Shown: positions 34,511-42,826, counted from the stretch's first letter. The stretch: DNA of 64,000 nucleotides from Acidisoma sp. L85 (GCF_009765865.1 NZ_LMUQ01000006.1:27998-91997); one strand, 5' to 3'. Numbers and translations: made by a program. Notes: generated from the sequence alone by a model not told the origin.

Positions 34511-35555
34511 GGGCGTTGCTCCCCGACCGGACCAGCAACCTGGCCACGGCATTGACGAGCACCGTGATCACGAAAAGCACGATGGCGATTTCGGCGAGCG
34601 ACTGCACAGCCAGGCCGGAGGGATCCTGCTCGGCGCTGTCGAGCTGCGATAGGATGAAAGAGGCCATGGTACTGATCGGGCTCATGATCGAATGCGGCAG
34701 GTAGTTCAGCGCGCCGCCTGAGACCATCAGCACCGCCATGGTCTCCCCCAGGGCGCGGCCGAGACCGAGGATGACGGCGCCGATGATCGCCGGGCGGACC
34801 ATCGGGAGCATGGTTCGGCTCACCATCTCGAACTTGGTGGTGCCCAGAGCATAGGCCGCTTCCTTCGCCTCGCGCGGAACGCGGGTAAGGGCGTCGTAGA
34901 CGGTGATCGTGATGATCGGGATGACCATGAGCGCGAGCACGAGCGAGGCCGCGAGGAGGCCGAAGCCGCCGCCGCCAGAGGCGCCGAAGAAGGGGATGAA
35001 GCCGAGCACGGCGGCAATGGCCGGGGCGAAGACATGGGCGACGAGCGGTACCAGCACGGTGACACCCCAGAGGCCGTAAACCACACTCGGCACCACGGCG
35101 AGCATTTCGACCACGATGGCGAAGGGCGTGCGGAACTTCGCGCCGACACCCTCGGCTAGGAAGATCGAGATGCCGAGGCTGACCGGCACCGCGATAAGGA
35201 GCGCGATGCCCGAACTCAGCAGAGTGCCCGCGACAAAGACAAGGCTGCCGTATTGCGCCCCGATCGGCGCGAGTACGCCATGCTTCGGCACCGGATCGGC
35301 GTAAAGATTGCCGAGGTCCCAGGTCTTGGTGAAGAGGAAGCCGAGGCCGTTGAAGCGGATCGCGGGCCAGGCATAGATCAGCAGGAACAGCAGCACCGCG
35401 ACGATCACGAGAGGGATGATCGCCGCCAGGCCCAAAAGCGCCAGGCGAAACGGACCGGGGCCGACGCCGCTGCGGATCCGTCGGGAGCCGACGCCTGGCC
35501 GGGCGACGCCTTCCGAGGTCACTCCGGCAGGCGTACCGATCATCCTCTCGCTCAT
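34503..35555 (-). CDS. pstC: Phosphate ABC transporter permease PstC
   Basis: 350 residues. Helices at about 35-60, 110-135, 150-175, 190-225, 255-285 and 310-335; the EAA loop R-E-A-K-E-A-A-Y-A-L-G-T-T and the following G-A-V-I-L-G-L-G-R-A-L-G-E-T-M-A-V are diagnostic of PstC. V-P-S-V-V-Y-G-L-W lies in the conserved periplasmic-side helix. ATG 35555 sits 4 bases after the pstS stop, and the C-terminus overlaps the pstA start. Confidence 0.94.
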   Translation of the reverse strand: MSERMIGTPAGVTSEGVARPGVGSRRIRSGVGPGPFRLALLGLAAIIPLVIVAVLLFLLIYAWPAIRFNGLGFLFTKTWDLGNLYADPVPKHGVLAPIGAQYGSLVFVAGTLLSSGIALLIAVPVSLGISIFLAEGVGAKFRTPFAIVVEMLAVVPSVVYGLWGVTVLVPLVAHVFAPAIAAVLGFIPFFGASGGGGFGLLAASLVLALMVIPIITITVYDALTRVPREAKEAAYALGTTKFEMVSRTMLPMVRPAIIGAVILGLGRALGETMAVLMVSGGALNYLPHSIMSPISTMASFILSQLDSAEQDPSGLAVQSLAEIAIVLFVITVLVNAVARLLVRSGSNARG

Positions 35556-35559
35556 CAGA

Positions 35560-36660
35560 CTATGAAGCGATCTGCGCGATCTGGGCGCGGCTCATCGCGC
35601 GGATCTTCTCGGGCAGCGGGATGAAGTGCACGGCGTCCAGGTAGGACGCGGCGCTGCCGCCGGCGGGGTCGACGGCCCAATCGAGCAGGCCGCGGATCGC
35701 TTTCGCCATGGCTTCGCTGGACTGGCGGCTGCTTACGACGGCGTATTCATAGTTGATGATCGGATAGGCCTGGGGGCCGGGCGCGAAGATCAGGCTGATG
35801 CGCTGGTCCTTCGGGGTCTTGTCGATCTGACCCTCGGCGGCGGCGGTGACCGTCTCGGTGGTAGGCAGCAGGAAATTGCCGTCCTTGTTCTGCAGCATCG
35901 CGGTGCCGAGGCCGGCGGCTGTAATCTGCTTGGCGAAGCTCACGCCGATATAGGAGATCGAGTAGGGGTTCTGCTGCGTGGTCTGCACCATGCCGGGATT
36001 GCCGATGGCGCCGATGCCGCCTTGCAGCGCCGGCCAGCTGACGGTGGTGCCATAGGCGACGCTGTTCATCCAGTCGGGCGTCGAGAATGAAAGATACTGG
36101 GTGAAGATGAAGGTATCGCCGCTCCCGTCAGTGCGATGAAGCGGCACGATGCCGTGCTTGGGCAGAGCGACGCCGGGGTTCAGCTTGGCGATAGCCGGAT
36201 CGTCCCAGGAGGTGATCTTGCCGCCATAGATGCCGGCGAGCACGGGGCCGCTGAGCTTGAGGTGGCCGCCATTGAGGCCGGGCAGATTATAGACGACGTT
36301 CTGCGCCGAGATGGCGAGCGGGATGTTCAGCAGGTTCGGGTTTTTGCGCATCATCGGCGTCGCGACGTAGGCGTCCGAAGCACCGATCTGCGCGATGCCG
36401 GCGACCGCCTGGGCGATTCCGGTGCCGCTGCCCGTGCTTTGAGTCGTCACGCGCAGGCCGGGCGAAGTCTTCTGGTAGCCGGCGACCCAAAGGTTGAAGA
36501 GCGGATAGAGGAGGCTCGACCCGGTTTCGAGGATTGTGACCGAATCGGCGGCATGAGCGCTCGGCAGGAGGTTCGGGGCAACGAGCAGCGCCGCGGCGAC
36601 GCCGGTTGATCTCAGAAATTGCGCGCGGGTTAGCCGCGCGGCCCGAAGGCGGTCGGTCAT
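35560..36660 (-). CDS. pstS: Periplasmic phosphate-binding protein PstS
   Basis: 366 residues from ATG 36660 (GGAG 10 bases upstream); a longer frame to 36774 is antisense to the Pho-box region. The leader is Tat-like (R-L-T-R-A-Q-F, then a hydrophobic stretch ending S-A-H-A-A-D). Binding-site blocks: E-T-G-S-S-L-L-Y-P (phosphate loop), S-T-G-S-G-T-G, I-G-A-S-D-A-Y and R-T-D-G-S-G-D-T-F. The double-arginine requirement is not strictly met, so Sec export is possible. First gene of pstSCA, with a strong Pho box upstream at 36738-36766. Confidence 0.93.
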   Translation of the reverse strand: MTDRLRAARLTRAQFLRSTGVAAALLVAPNLLPSAHAADSVTILETGSSLLYPLFNLWVAGYQKTSPGLRVTTQSTGSGTGIAQAVAGIAQIGASDAYVATPMMRKNPNLLNIPLAISAQNVVYNLPGLNGGHLKLSGPVLAGIYGGKITSWDDPAIAKLNPGVALPKHGIVPLHRTDGSGDTFIFTQYLSFSTPDWMNSVAYGTTVSWPALQGGIGAIGNPGMVQTTQQNPYSISYIGVSFAKQITAAGLGTAMLQNKDGNFLLPTTETVTAAAEGQIDKTPKDQRISLIFAPGPQAYPIINYEYAVVSSRQSSEAMAKAIRGLLDWAVDPAGGSAASYLDAVHFIPLPEKIRAMSRAQIAQIAS

Positions 36661-36737
36661 GGGTAATCTCCAAAGCGGGGAGGCACGCGGCCAAGGCGGC
36701 TGCGGCCTCGCTTTAGGGTGGGATAGCTGGCGCGACG

Positions 36738-36766
36738 ATGACAGTCGCGTTGCAGTTTTATGACAT
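36738..36766 (-). promoter_or_regulatory. Pho box (PhoB binding site) upstream of pstS
   Basis: On the minus strand, three seven-base direct repeats ATGTCAT, CTGCAAC and CTGTCAT follow one another at exact 11-base spacing with four-base spacers AAAA and GCGA. The first two repeats with spacer match 15 of 18 positions of the PhoB consensus. The site is about 78 bases upstream of the pstS ATG, an ordinary distance for PhoB activation. Confidence 0.85.
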
Positions 36767-36892
36767 CGGCCCACGACCTCCCCGCGATGACGCGGCGACC
36801 GGCCAAGAAAATCGTGGCATGCCGAGGCGGATGGCGATAGTCGCTACCGCAGGCCCGCTTGCCAGAAGATAATTCTCCCCGAGGTCCGATGC

Positions 36893-38923
36893 ATGGAACT
36901 TGAGTCGCTTGCCCCCGCGCATCCCGCGATCCGTCGCCACCCCGAACTTGGCCTGTTGATGGCCGGAATGGCGATCCGGACGGATGGACCGCTCGGTCTG
37001 CCGTTCACAGTCTCCGGACCCCGGCAAGTGACGTTCGGCGCCTCGGCCCTGCCGAGCGGGGCCGAGGCGCTGTTTCATCTACGCCATGGGCTGGAGCTAG
37101 GGTGGCTCAGCGGACTTTGCGCGGCGCCAGTCGCGGGGCTTGCCGCCGCCCGCTGCGCGGCGCTGGCGATCGGGCTGGAGACGGCGAGCGATGGCGGGGT
37201 TTCGTTGCCTGCCTGGATCGCGCCGCTGGCGGGGCGATCGGCCCCCGACCTCAGTCTGTGTCGCCTCATCTGGACCCGGCTTTCCGCGCACCAGCCGGCG
37301 GCGGCGGCCGAGGTGCTGGATCGGGCGGATCATGAGAGGCTGAGCGAGGCCTGGCCGCTGATCGGCCCGACGGAATGGCTGATGGAACAGGGCGGCGACA
37401 TTCGCCTTGGGAACAACCCGATCACCGGGCTCAATGGCTATGGCTGCAGTCATCGGCCGCGCCCCTGGGCGATTACCTTCGCCTCCTCGACCGCTTCGTC
37501 CTGTTCGGAGCGCGGCTTTCGTGGTGCAGAAGAGGCACGGCGACGGATGATGGGTGGCGCGCTGCAAAGCCATCGGCGCGGGGCGGTGGCGGCGGAGACT
37601 GCGGCCATCCGCCGGGGGATCGCGGACTTTTATCGGCTGCCGCAGGGCGCGGGTGTCGTTCTCGCCGCCTCGGGCACGGATTGCGAACTGATCGCGCTTG
37701 CCTTGGCACAAGCGTCTGGACCTTTGCCCGTCACCAACATTCTGATCGCACCGGAGGAAACCGGGAGCGGCGTGCCGCTGGCGGCGGTGGGGCGGCACTT
37801 CGCGGTCGATGCCGCGGCGGGCGCCATGGTGCCAAAGGGTGAACCAATCGCCGGGTTTCGGCCGGGTACCAGCCTGGTCTCGATCCCGGTGCGCTCGGCC
37901 GATGGCGGGCCGCGCTCAGCGGCGGAGGTTGATGCGGATTGCGTGGCAGCGGTGAAGGCGGCGATCGCCACCGGACGGCGCCCATTGCTGCATGTTCTCG
38001 ACGTTTCCAAGACCGGCCTGCGCGCGCCGAGCCTGGCCTGTGCCGAAGCACTCGGCGCGTGTTATGCCGGTGCCTTCGACATCGTGGTCGATGCCTGCCA
38101 GGCGCGACTAGAGGACGGCGCAGTACGCGGGTTCCTCGAGCGCGGCTGGATAGTGCTGGTCACCGGGTCGAAGTTCTTCACCGGGCCGCCCTTCGCTGGC
38201 GCGGTTGTGGCGCCGGGACGCGTCTTGGAGCGCCTGAACGGCGGAGAGCTGCCAAGCGGTCTCGTCGATTATAGCGACGCGCTGGAATGGCCGGAGGGCA
38301 TTTTCGCCGCGACGGCCCTGGACAGCGCGGGTAATCATGGACTTTGCCTGCGCTGGCACGCGGCGCTAGCCGAGATGGAGGCCTATGCGGCGGTTCCTCC
38401 CGCAGCGCGCAAAGCGCTGCTGCATCGCTTCATTCGGCATGTCGAAGGGGCGATCGCGGAGCATTCCGAACTGCAAGCGGTCCGTCTGCAACCGGACGCC
38501 GTGTCTGTCAGCGAATGGACGGAGACCGATACGATTCGCTGCTTCGCGATGCGGCGCCCCGCGGTGTCTGGTTTCCTGGATCTGGCCGAGGCGCGGCGGG
38601 TGTATCATTGGCTCAACGCGGATCTCGGCGAAGCGCTGCCCGAGAGCCTGATACGCGGGCCGGCGGAACGCGCGGCGATACGGCGGCGGTGCCATATCGG
38701 TCAGCCGGTGGCGATCGGGATCGGCGGCGAGCCCGCTGCCGTGTTGCGAGTGTCGGCCGGTGCCCGGCTGGTCTCGGGCGAGCCTTCGATGGCGCCACTG
38801 CCACCCAGTGCCCGGATGGACAGGGAGACGGCGGATGTGACGGTGTTGTTCCTCAAGCTCGTCATGATCTTGCGGCATTACGACCGCCTCGCCGTGGCCA
38901 ATCCGCAGCCGACCTTCTCCTGA
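36893..38923 (+). CDS. Large fold-type I PLP-dependent enzyme of unknown function
   Basis: 676 residues, much longer than common aminotransferases (about 400). The middle part (about 190-560) has fold-type I features: A-A-S-G-T-D-C-E-L-I-A cofactor phosphate loop, V-V-D-A-C-Q-A-R with the Asp that contacts the pyridine nitrogen, and V-T-G-S-K-F-F-T-G-P-P with the candidate PLP lysine. An N-terminal region of about 180 residues and a C-terminal region of about 110 residues do not match a domain I know. No signal peptide. It is divergent from pstS across a 232-base region that contains the Pho box, so phosphate control is possible. Reaction and substrate are unknown. Confidence 0.7.
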   Translation: MELESLAPAHPAIRRHPELGLLMAGMAIRTDGPLGLPFTVSGPRQVTFGASALPSGAEALFHLRHGLELGWLSGLCAAPVAGLAAARCAALAIGLETASDGGVSLPAWIAPLAGRSAPDLSLCRLIWTRLSAHQPAAAAEVLDRADHERLSEAWPLIGPTEWLMEQGGDIRLGNNPITGLNGYGCSHRPRPWAITFASSTASSCSERGFRGAEEARRRMMGGALQSHRRGAVAAETAAIRRGIADFYRLPQGAGVVLAASGTDCELIALALAQASGPLPVTNILIAPEETGSGVPLAAVGRHFAVDAAAGAMVPKGEPIAGFRPGTSLVSIPVRSADGGPRSAAEVDADCVAAVKAAIATGRRPLLHVLDVSKTGLRAPSLACAEALGACYAGAFDIVVDACQARLEDGAVRGFLERGWIVLVTGSKFFTGPPFAGAVVAPGRVLERLNGGELPSGLVDYSDALEWPEGIFAATALDSAGNHGLCLRWHAALAEMEAYAAVPPAARKALLHRFIRHVEGAIAEHSELQAVRLQPDAVSVSEWTETDTIRCFAMRRPAVSGFLDLAEARRVYHWLNADLGEALPESLIRGPAERAAIRRRCHIGQPVAIGIGGEPAAVLRVSAGARLVSGEPSMAPLPPSARMDRETADVTVLFLKLVMILRHYDRLAVANPQPTFS

Positions 38924-38970
38924 TCACCGGTTGAGGATTCGAGCCGATCCCTGCACCGCGTTGCGGCGAA

Positions 38971-38999
38971 ACGGCCCGCGCATTGCTGCGACGGGCCGT
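38971..38999. terminator. GC-rich hairpin downstream of the PLP gene
   Basis: Perfect eight-base inverted repeat ACGGCCCG/CGGGCCGT with a 13-base loop, 47 bases after the stop of the PLP enzyme gene and before the convergent secreted-protein gene. No T-run follows, so intrinsic termination is only a suggestion. Confidence 0.4.
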
Positions 39000-39061
39000 G
39001 TCGAGGAACGATCGCCTTTTGGCGACGCGCCTTTAGTAAAGCGTGGTCGACGCTCGACCGA

Positions 39062-40144
39062 TTAGGTTGACGGCGGGAAGAGCGTGTGGGTTATGCCGAA
39101 GAGATTGATCGTCGTGCCATCTGTGAGCTTGATCACGTCCGAGCCATTGACGACTCCTTCGGACTTGATCGCATTGCCCACATAATTGCCGAATATGATC
39201 TTGTCCCCTTCTGTCAGGTTATAGATCGTTTCTACGCCGCCAGCGTGACCGGCCAGGAACGAGTAGGTATCGTTTCCGGTGCCGCCACCAATGACCGTGG
39301 AGCTTCCTGTCCCGCCTACAACAGTATCGGCAGCCTTATTCAGCCCGATTAGAGCAGTTGTAGTGCCTACTGAATTGGTAGCGGTAATGCCCGCTGGATC
39401 CGGACTGGTGCTGAAAAGCTCGGGGCCCGTACCCGTGACGCCGACCATGAGGGAGGTTCCGGTGCCGCCGATGAGGGTGATGGGACCACTTCCGCGCGCG
39501 AACTCGACGTCGTTGAAACCACCGCCAATTGTCGACGAACCAGTGCCCGACCCACCCACGAGTGTGTTGTTGCCTGCCCCGCCCGCAAGGAAGGTCGACG
39601 CCGAGCCAGTGCCGCCGAACAAGGTAGAATGACCGCTGCCACCGATGACGGAGACAGCGCCAGCACCACCAACGAAGTAGAGATTGCCGCCACCCGAGCC
39701 ATTCACGACCACCGGGCCGCTGCTACCACCGATGATGGTGTTGCTGCCCGAACTGGCCGTTATGGTGTCGGAACCGCCAGCATAGATTTTATCGTCGCCG
39801 GTGCCGGTGTTGAAGGATGTGCCGGACGACAGACCGCCTTGCAGGAATACATCGAGATCGCCGCTGCCGGTGACGGTGTCGCCGCCCGCCAGGTCATAGA
39901 AGGACTGGTAGTCAGATGGAACGGTCGTGTCTGTCACGCCCGTAAGCAAGGCCAGCGTCGCATTTGGCGACAGGGATGCATCAGGAACAGATCCCACACC
40001 GCTGTAGTCGGCGGTGTTGGCGCCGATTGCGTCGCCAGTTCCGAAGAAGCTGGCGAAATCGGCTTGCGCAAATCCGTTATAGGCTGAGCTTGGGCCTGTA
40101 AAATTAAATGGAGCTAGAGCCCCACCCACGGTCACGCCAGTCAT
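39062..40144 (-). CDS. Secreted beta-strand repeat protein (RTX/hemolysin-type calcium-binding-like)
   Basis: 360 residues with ATG at 40144 and a very good ribosome-binding site (AAGGAGG, 7 bases upstream). Composition is Gly, Ser, Thr and Asn, with about ten tandem beta-roll-like units such as I-G-G-S-S-G, I-G-G-S-G-H, V-G-G-S-G-T-G and I-G-G-G-T-G-N-D-T. Aspartates are fewer than in canonical RTX nonapeptides, so calcium binding may be weak. There is no N-terminal signal peptide; the C-terminus (D-K-I-I-F-G-N, then I-N-L-F-G-I) looks like a type I secretion end. Extracellular adhesin or matrix protein is inferred. No T1SS genes are adjacent. Confidence 0.75.
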   Translation of the reverse strand: MTGVTVGGALAPFNFTGPSSAYNGFAQADFASFFGTGDAIGANTADYSGVGSVPDASLSPNATLALLTGVTDTTVPSDYQSFYDLAGGDTVTGSGDLDVFLQGGLSSGTSFNTGTGDDKIYAGGSDTITASSGSNTIIGGSSGPVVVNGSGGGNLYFVGGAGAVSVIGGSGHSTLFGGTGSASTFLAGGAGNNTLVGGSGTGSSTIGGGFNDVEFARGSGPITLIGGTGTSLMVGVTGTGPELFSTSPDPAGITATNSVGTTTALIGLNKAADTVVGGTGSSTVIGGGTGNDTYSFLAGHAGGVETIYNLTEGDKIIFGNYVGNAIKSEGVVNGSDVIKLTDGTTINLFGITHTLFPPST

Positions 40145-40302
40145 TCAATGCCTCCTTAAAACGCACCCAAAGGGCAGCAATCCCGGGATGCACATACGTT
40201 ACGATATAGTAATTTAATAGGTCGAACGGGTGCTGCATCGCAACTGAAATTCACGCCGTTGCGATGCTCGGATTGCTCAAAGATTAAGGTTTACGCGCGG
40301 GT
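40145..40302. other. AT-richer intergenic region
   Basis: 158 bases between the secreted repeat protein and the XRE repressor genes, both on the minus strand. It is lower in GC than its surroundings (for example ATAGTAATTTAATAGG near 40206-40221) and holds the strong ribosome-binding site of the downstream gene. I find no convincing -35/-10 pair. Confidence 0.4.
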
Positions 40303-40689
40303 TTAGCGATGAGGCCCGTCGCTAGCAGCGACCAACCTTCGAGCGAGGCGCAGCATCTCCTGGCGATCCGTTTCTCTTAACTGTCTATACAGTCTCAATA
40401 AGGCCCATTCATCGGCGGTCTCGGCATTGTCCGCCCAGGGCCCCGAATCGCCATTCAGCAGAAAGCCCAACGACACGCCGAGCACCGCCGCGACGCGTGT
40501 CAGATTGGCGCGCACCTGCCCCGTGCGCTCCGTCTCCCACTGTGCCACCGCACTTCGGGATACGCCGACATTGTGAGCCAAGGCTTCCTGCGTCAGACCG
40601 AGCGCTTGACGCGCCTCCCGTATCCGGGAACCGATCTGTGGCTGCCCCTGTGTGGGGCGGAAAATCCGATCCGCCGTCAAAACCGACAT
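40303..40689 (-). CDS. XRE-family helix-turn-helix repressor
   Basis: 128 residues from ATG 40689 (M-S-V-L-T-A-D-R); an in-frame ATG at 40740 is open but lies exactly in the palindromic operator, so I prefer the inner start. The HTH is I-R-E-A-R-Q-A-L-G-L-T-Q-E-A-L-A followed by V-S-R-S-A-V-A-Q-W-E-T-E-R, as in phage cI-type regulators. The C-terminal part (W-A-L-L-R-L-Y-R-Q-L, E-M-L-R-L-A-R-R-L) is helical and probably dimerises. It is divergent from the phage-like gene set and probably represses it and itself through the operator at 40722-40740. Confidence 0.87.
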   Translation of the reverse strand: MSVLTADRIFRPTQGQPQIGSRIREARQALGLTQEALAHNVGVSRSAVAQWETERTGQVRANLTRVAAVLGVSLGFLLNGDSGPWADNAETADEWALLRLYRQLRETDRQEMLRLARRLVAASDGPHR

Positions 40690-40711
40690 TGCACACCCAC
40701 TTTCGTTGCGA

Positions 40712-40740
40712 TTGCATTTCAATGTTAGTTGCACTAACAT
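40712..40740 (+). promoter_or_regulatory. Plus-strand promoter overlapped by a palindromic operator
   Basis: TTGCAT (40712-40717) and TAACAT (40735-40740) are spaced by 17 bases. The perfect inverted repeat ATGTTAGT-TGC-ACTAACAT (40722-40740) covers the spacer and the -10 element. This is the expected layout for repression of the plus-strand genes by the divergent XRE protein. Confidence 0.6.
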
Positions 40741-40770
40741 ATCGTTTACGTACGCAGAGGGGAGGTCATC

Positions 40771-41016
40771 TTGTTATTTAACCAGAATGTTCCGCCTACG
40801 GATGGGAACCTAGTTCATCCCATACCGCTCGCTCAAGCGCTATTTGCCGACCAAGCATGGAACGACGTGGAGGAGGCCGCGCGCGCGCCGCTACCCCCCG
40901 GTCATCCGCGCAGCTGGGCGATCCTGGTCCGCGGCACACTGCTGGAGGACGAGGCCTATCGCCTTGGATCCCCGACCGATCGCTCGACAGAGTCACGGGC
41001 GGAGCCCCGGTCGTGA
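40771..41016 (+). CDS. Small hypothetical protein, first gene of the phage-like module
   Basis: 81 residues. TTG start at 40771 is supported by GGGGAGGT five bases upstream, one of the best ribosome-binding sites in the window. The product has no recognised domain; H-P-I-P-L-A-Q-A-L-F and a W-N-D-V-E-E-A motif are seen, with an Arg/Glu-rich end. Its stop overlaps the GTG of the next gene (GTGA), so the two are translated together. Located 30 bases after the operator-promoter. Function unknown; an early phage gene is likely by position. Confidence 0.55.
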   Translation: MLFNQNVPPTDGNLVHPIPLAQALFADQAWNDVEEAARAPLPPGHPRSWAILVRGTLLEDEAYRLGSPTDRSTESRAEPRS

Positions 41017-41507
41017 CCGGACGTCGGACGTCACCGGAGATTGAGGCGCTGGTGGCGCTGCTTGAGGAAGCCGGCGCAACGCTGCTCTCCTTGCCGCCCT
41101 CCGGCTATTCGACCGCGCTTCGCAGCGGCGCGCTTCCCTTCGTCCGCGAAGCGGGCGATGCCTATGGCTGGGACAATGGACCACTTCGGCCGCCGGTGCC
41201 CTCCGCGGCACGCATCAGCCGGATGGACGCGACCTTCGCCAAGATCCTGCTGATCCCCGAGGATCGGCTGCTGCTACGCCGCGTCGTGGGATGCCGGGCG
41301 CTGGTGCATCCGCTTACCGGCCGCCATCTGTACGCCTGGCGGCGGCTAGCCGAGATGTTGGGATCCGATCATAAGGCCGTGCAGCGCTGGCACATGGCGG
41401 GAATCGACCTTATCCTGCTCGCTCTACGTGCCAGGGCCGTGACCCTCTCTGCCACAAACCAGCAAGGCAAGTTATACAGCCTCACCGCGGCGGGCTTGCC
41501 GCCCTAG
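41013..41507 (+). CDS. DUF6362-like phage protein (possible small terminase or regulator)
   Basis: 164 residues from GTG 41013. The block P-S-A-A-R-I-S-R-M-D-A-T-F, then W-R-R-L-A-E-M-L-G-S-D-H-K-A-V-Q-R-W and a helix I-D-L-I-L-L-A-L match the plan of DUF6362 proteins, which occur just before terminase genes in alphaproteobacterial prophages and include a helix-turn-helix-like end. DNA binding in packaging is inferred. Compared with the family it has a more variable N-terminal half. Assignment by memory of the motif only; a search with this protein against DUF6362 would decide. Confidence 0.5.
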   Translation: MTGRRTSPEIEALVALLEEAGATLLSLPPSGYSTALRSGALPFVREAGDAYGWDNGPLRPPVPSAARISRMDATFAKILLIPEDRLLLRRVVGCRALVHPLTGRHLYAWRRLAEMLGSDHKAVQRWHMAGIDLILLALRARAVTLSATNQQGKLYSLTAAGLPP

Positions 41508-41526
41508 CTAAGGACCAGGTTACAGC

Positions 41527-42771
41527 GTGACGATAGAGACGCGGATACTTTGCCTCGCGGACCGGCTTTCCGTGGCAACCGGCCTGGGCACCCGCGCCCT
41601 CGAAGCCGACAGTCTGATCGACGCGGCACTCTCCCGCACCCCTGACGTCTCATTCGGGACGGACGCGGACAGCAACCGCGTCCGAGAGTCCCTGGGCAGG
41701 CTCTGTGATGCACTCGACCGGGAAGCCGGTCTCTCGCTGGTCGGGCGTATAGCGGCGCGCTGGGATGCCCTGCGATGTCTCGGCAACCTGCTCCGCTTGC
41801 GGGAGGAGGAGCGGCGAAGACCGGAGATCGCCGCAGTTGCGATCGACCAGCCGCTCATCATCACCGGCCTGCCACGCAGCGGCACGACCTTCCTCCACCG
41901 CCTGCTGGATTGCGACACCGCAAATCTCAGCCCAAGCTGTTGGCAGGTGATGGCGCCCTACCCGCCCCGCCGCGGCGCCGATCGCCGCGTCCGGGCGACC
42001 GAACGCCAGCTACAAAGCTTCGCGCGGATGGCGCCCGATTTCCGCAGCGTGCATCCGCTTTCGGCCAGCATGCCGCAGGAATGCACCGAGATCACCGCCC
42101 AGGTGTTCCAGTCGCTGCGCTACGACACCACCTTCCGCATTCCATCATATCTCGCCTGGCTCGATGCCGAGGGGCACCGCGACGCCTATCGTTTCCACAA
42201 GCGCTTCCTGCAGCATTTGCAGTTCCAGCGCGGCAAGGCGGCCGGTGAGACGCGCTGGGTGCTAAAATGCCCCGACCATGTTTTCGCGCTCGATGCCGTC
42301 CGCGCGGTCTATCCCGACGCGCGGATCGTTTTCGTCCATCGCGACCCCCCAAAGGTGCTGGCTTCGGTGGCGCGGTTGACCGAGATCCTGCGAGGCCCCT
42401 TTGCCCGCGTGATCAGCCGCGAGGAAATCGGCCATCAGGTCGCGGCACGCTGGGAACAGGGTGCGCGCGCCATGATCGCCGCGGCGCCAGCCGGCCGTAA
42501 CGGCGGCGACGGCATCTTTCATGTGCAGTACAAGGATTTCGCGCGCGAACCTTTGGGGACCATCAAGGATCTATATAGCTATTTCGACATGCCTCTGGAC
42601 GAGCACGCCTCGTCAAGGATGGCGGCTGAGGTCGCTGACCGCCCGCGAGGTGGCTACGGCGCGAACATCTACAATTTGCGCGACCATGGGTTGGAGCTGA
42701 CACAAGAACGCGCCCGGTTCCTGGACTACACGGCCCATTTCGATATCGCGGCTGAGGCGCAGGCGTCCTAG
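41527..42771 (+). CDS. PAPS-dependent sulfotransferase family protein
   Basis: 414 residues, GTG start at 41527. The 5'-phosphosulfate-binding loop is I-I-T-G-L-P-R-S-G-T-T-F-L-H near residue 113, and the 3'-phosphate-binding block is I-V-F-V-H-R-D-P-P-K near residue 265, with L-K-C-P-D-H before it, as in the Sulfotransfer_3 family. It should transfer sulfate from PAPS to a hydroxyl group of a small molecule, lipid or glycan. No PAPS-synthesis genes are nearby. It stands between the DUF6362-like protein and the terminase, an unusual cargo position for a phage module, and is followed by its own intergenic promoter for terL. Confidence 0.85.
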   Translation: MTIETRILCLADRLSVATGLGTRALEADSLIDAALSRTPDVSFGTDADSNRVRESLGRLCDALDREAGLSLVGRIAARWDALRCLGNLLRLREEERRRPEIAAVAIDQPLIITGLPRSGTTFLHRLLDCDTANLSPSCWQVMAPYPPRRGADRRVRATERQLQSFARMAPDFRSVHPLSASMPQECTEITAQVFQSLRYDTTFRIPSYLAWLDAEGHRDAYRFHKRFLQHLQFQRGKAAGETRWVLKCPDHVFALDAVRAVYPDARIVFVHRDPPKVLASVARLTEILRGPFARVISREEIGHQVAARWEQGARAMIAAAPAGRNGGDGIFHVQYKDFAREPLGTIKDLYSYFDMPLDEHASSRMAAEVADRPRGGYGANIYNLRDHGLELTQERARFLDYTAHFDIAAEAQAS

Positions 42772-42797
42772 TCTTTACGATTGGGTAACATTTTCCT

Positions 42798-42826
42798 TGA
42801 CGGGCGCCCCATATTTCGGTATAGAA
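42798..42826 (+). promoter_or_regulatory. Consensus-like sigma-70 promoter before terL
   Basis: TTGACG at 42798-42803 and TATAGA at 42821-42826 are separated by exactly 17 bases in an AT-rich patch. The predicted start is near 42833, giving a leader of about 200 bases to the terL ATG at 43038. Confidence 0.65.

Noticed and set aside
38971..38999. The hairpin as a strong intrinsic terminator.
   Set aside because: No T-run follows on either strand, so it is listed only as terminator-like.
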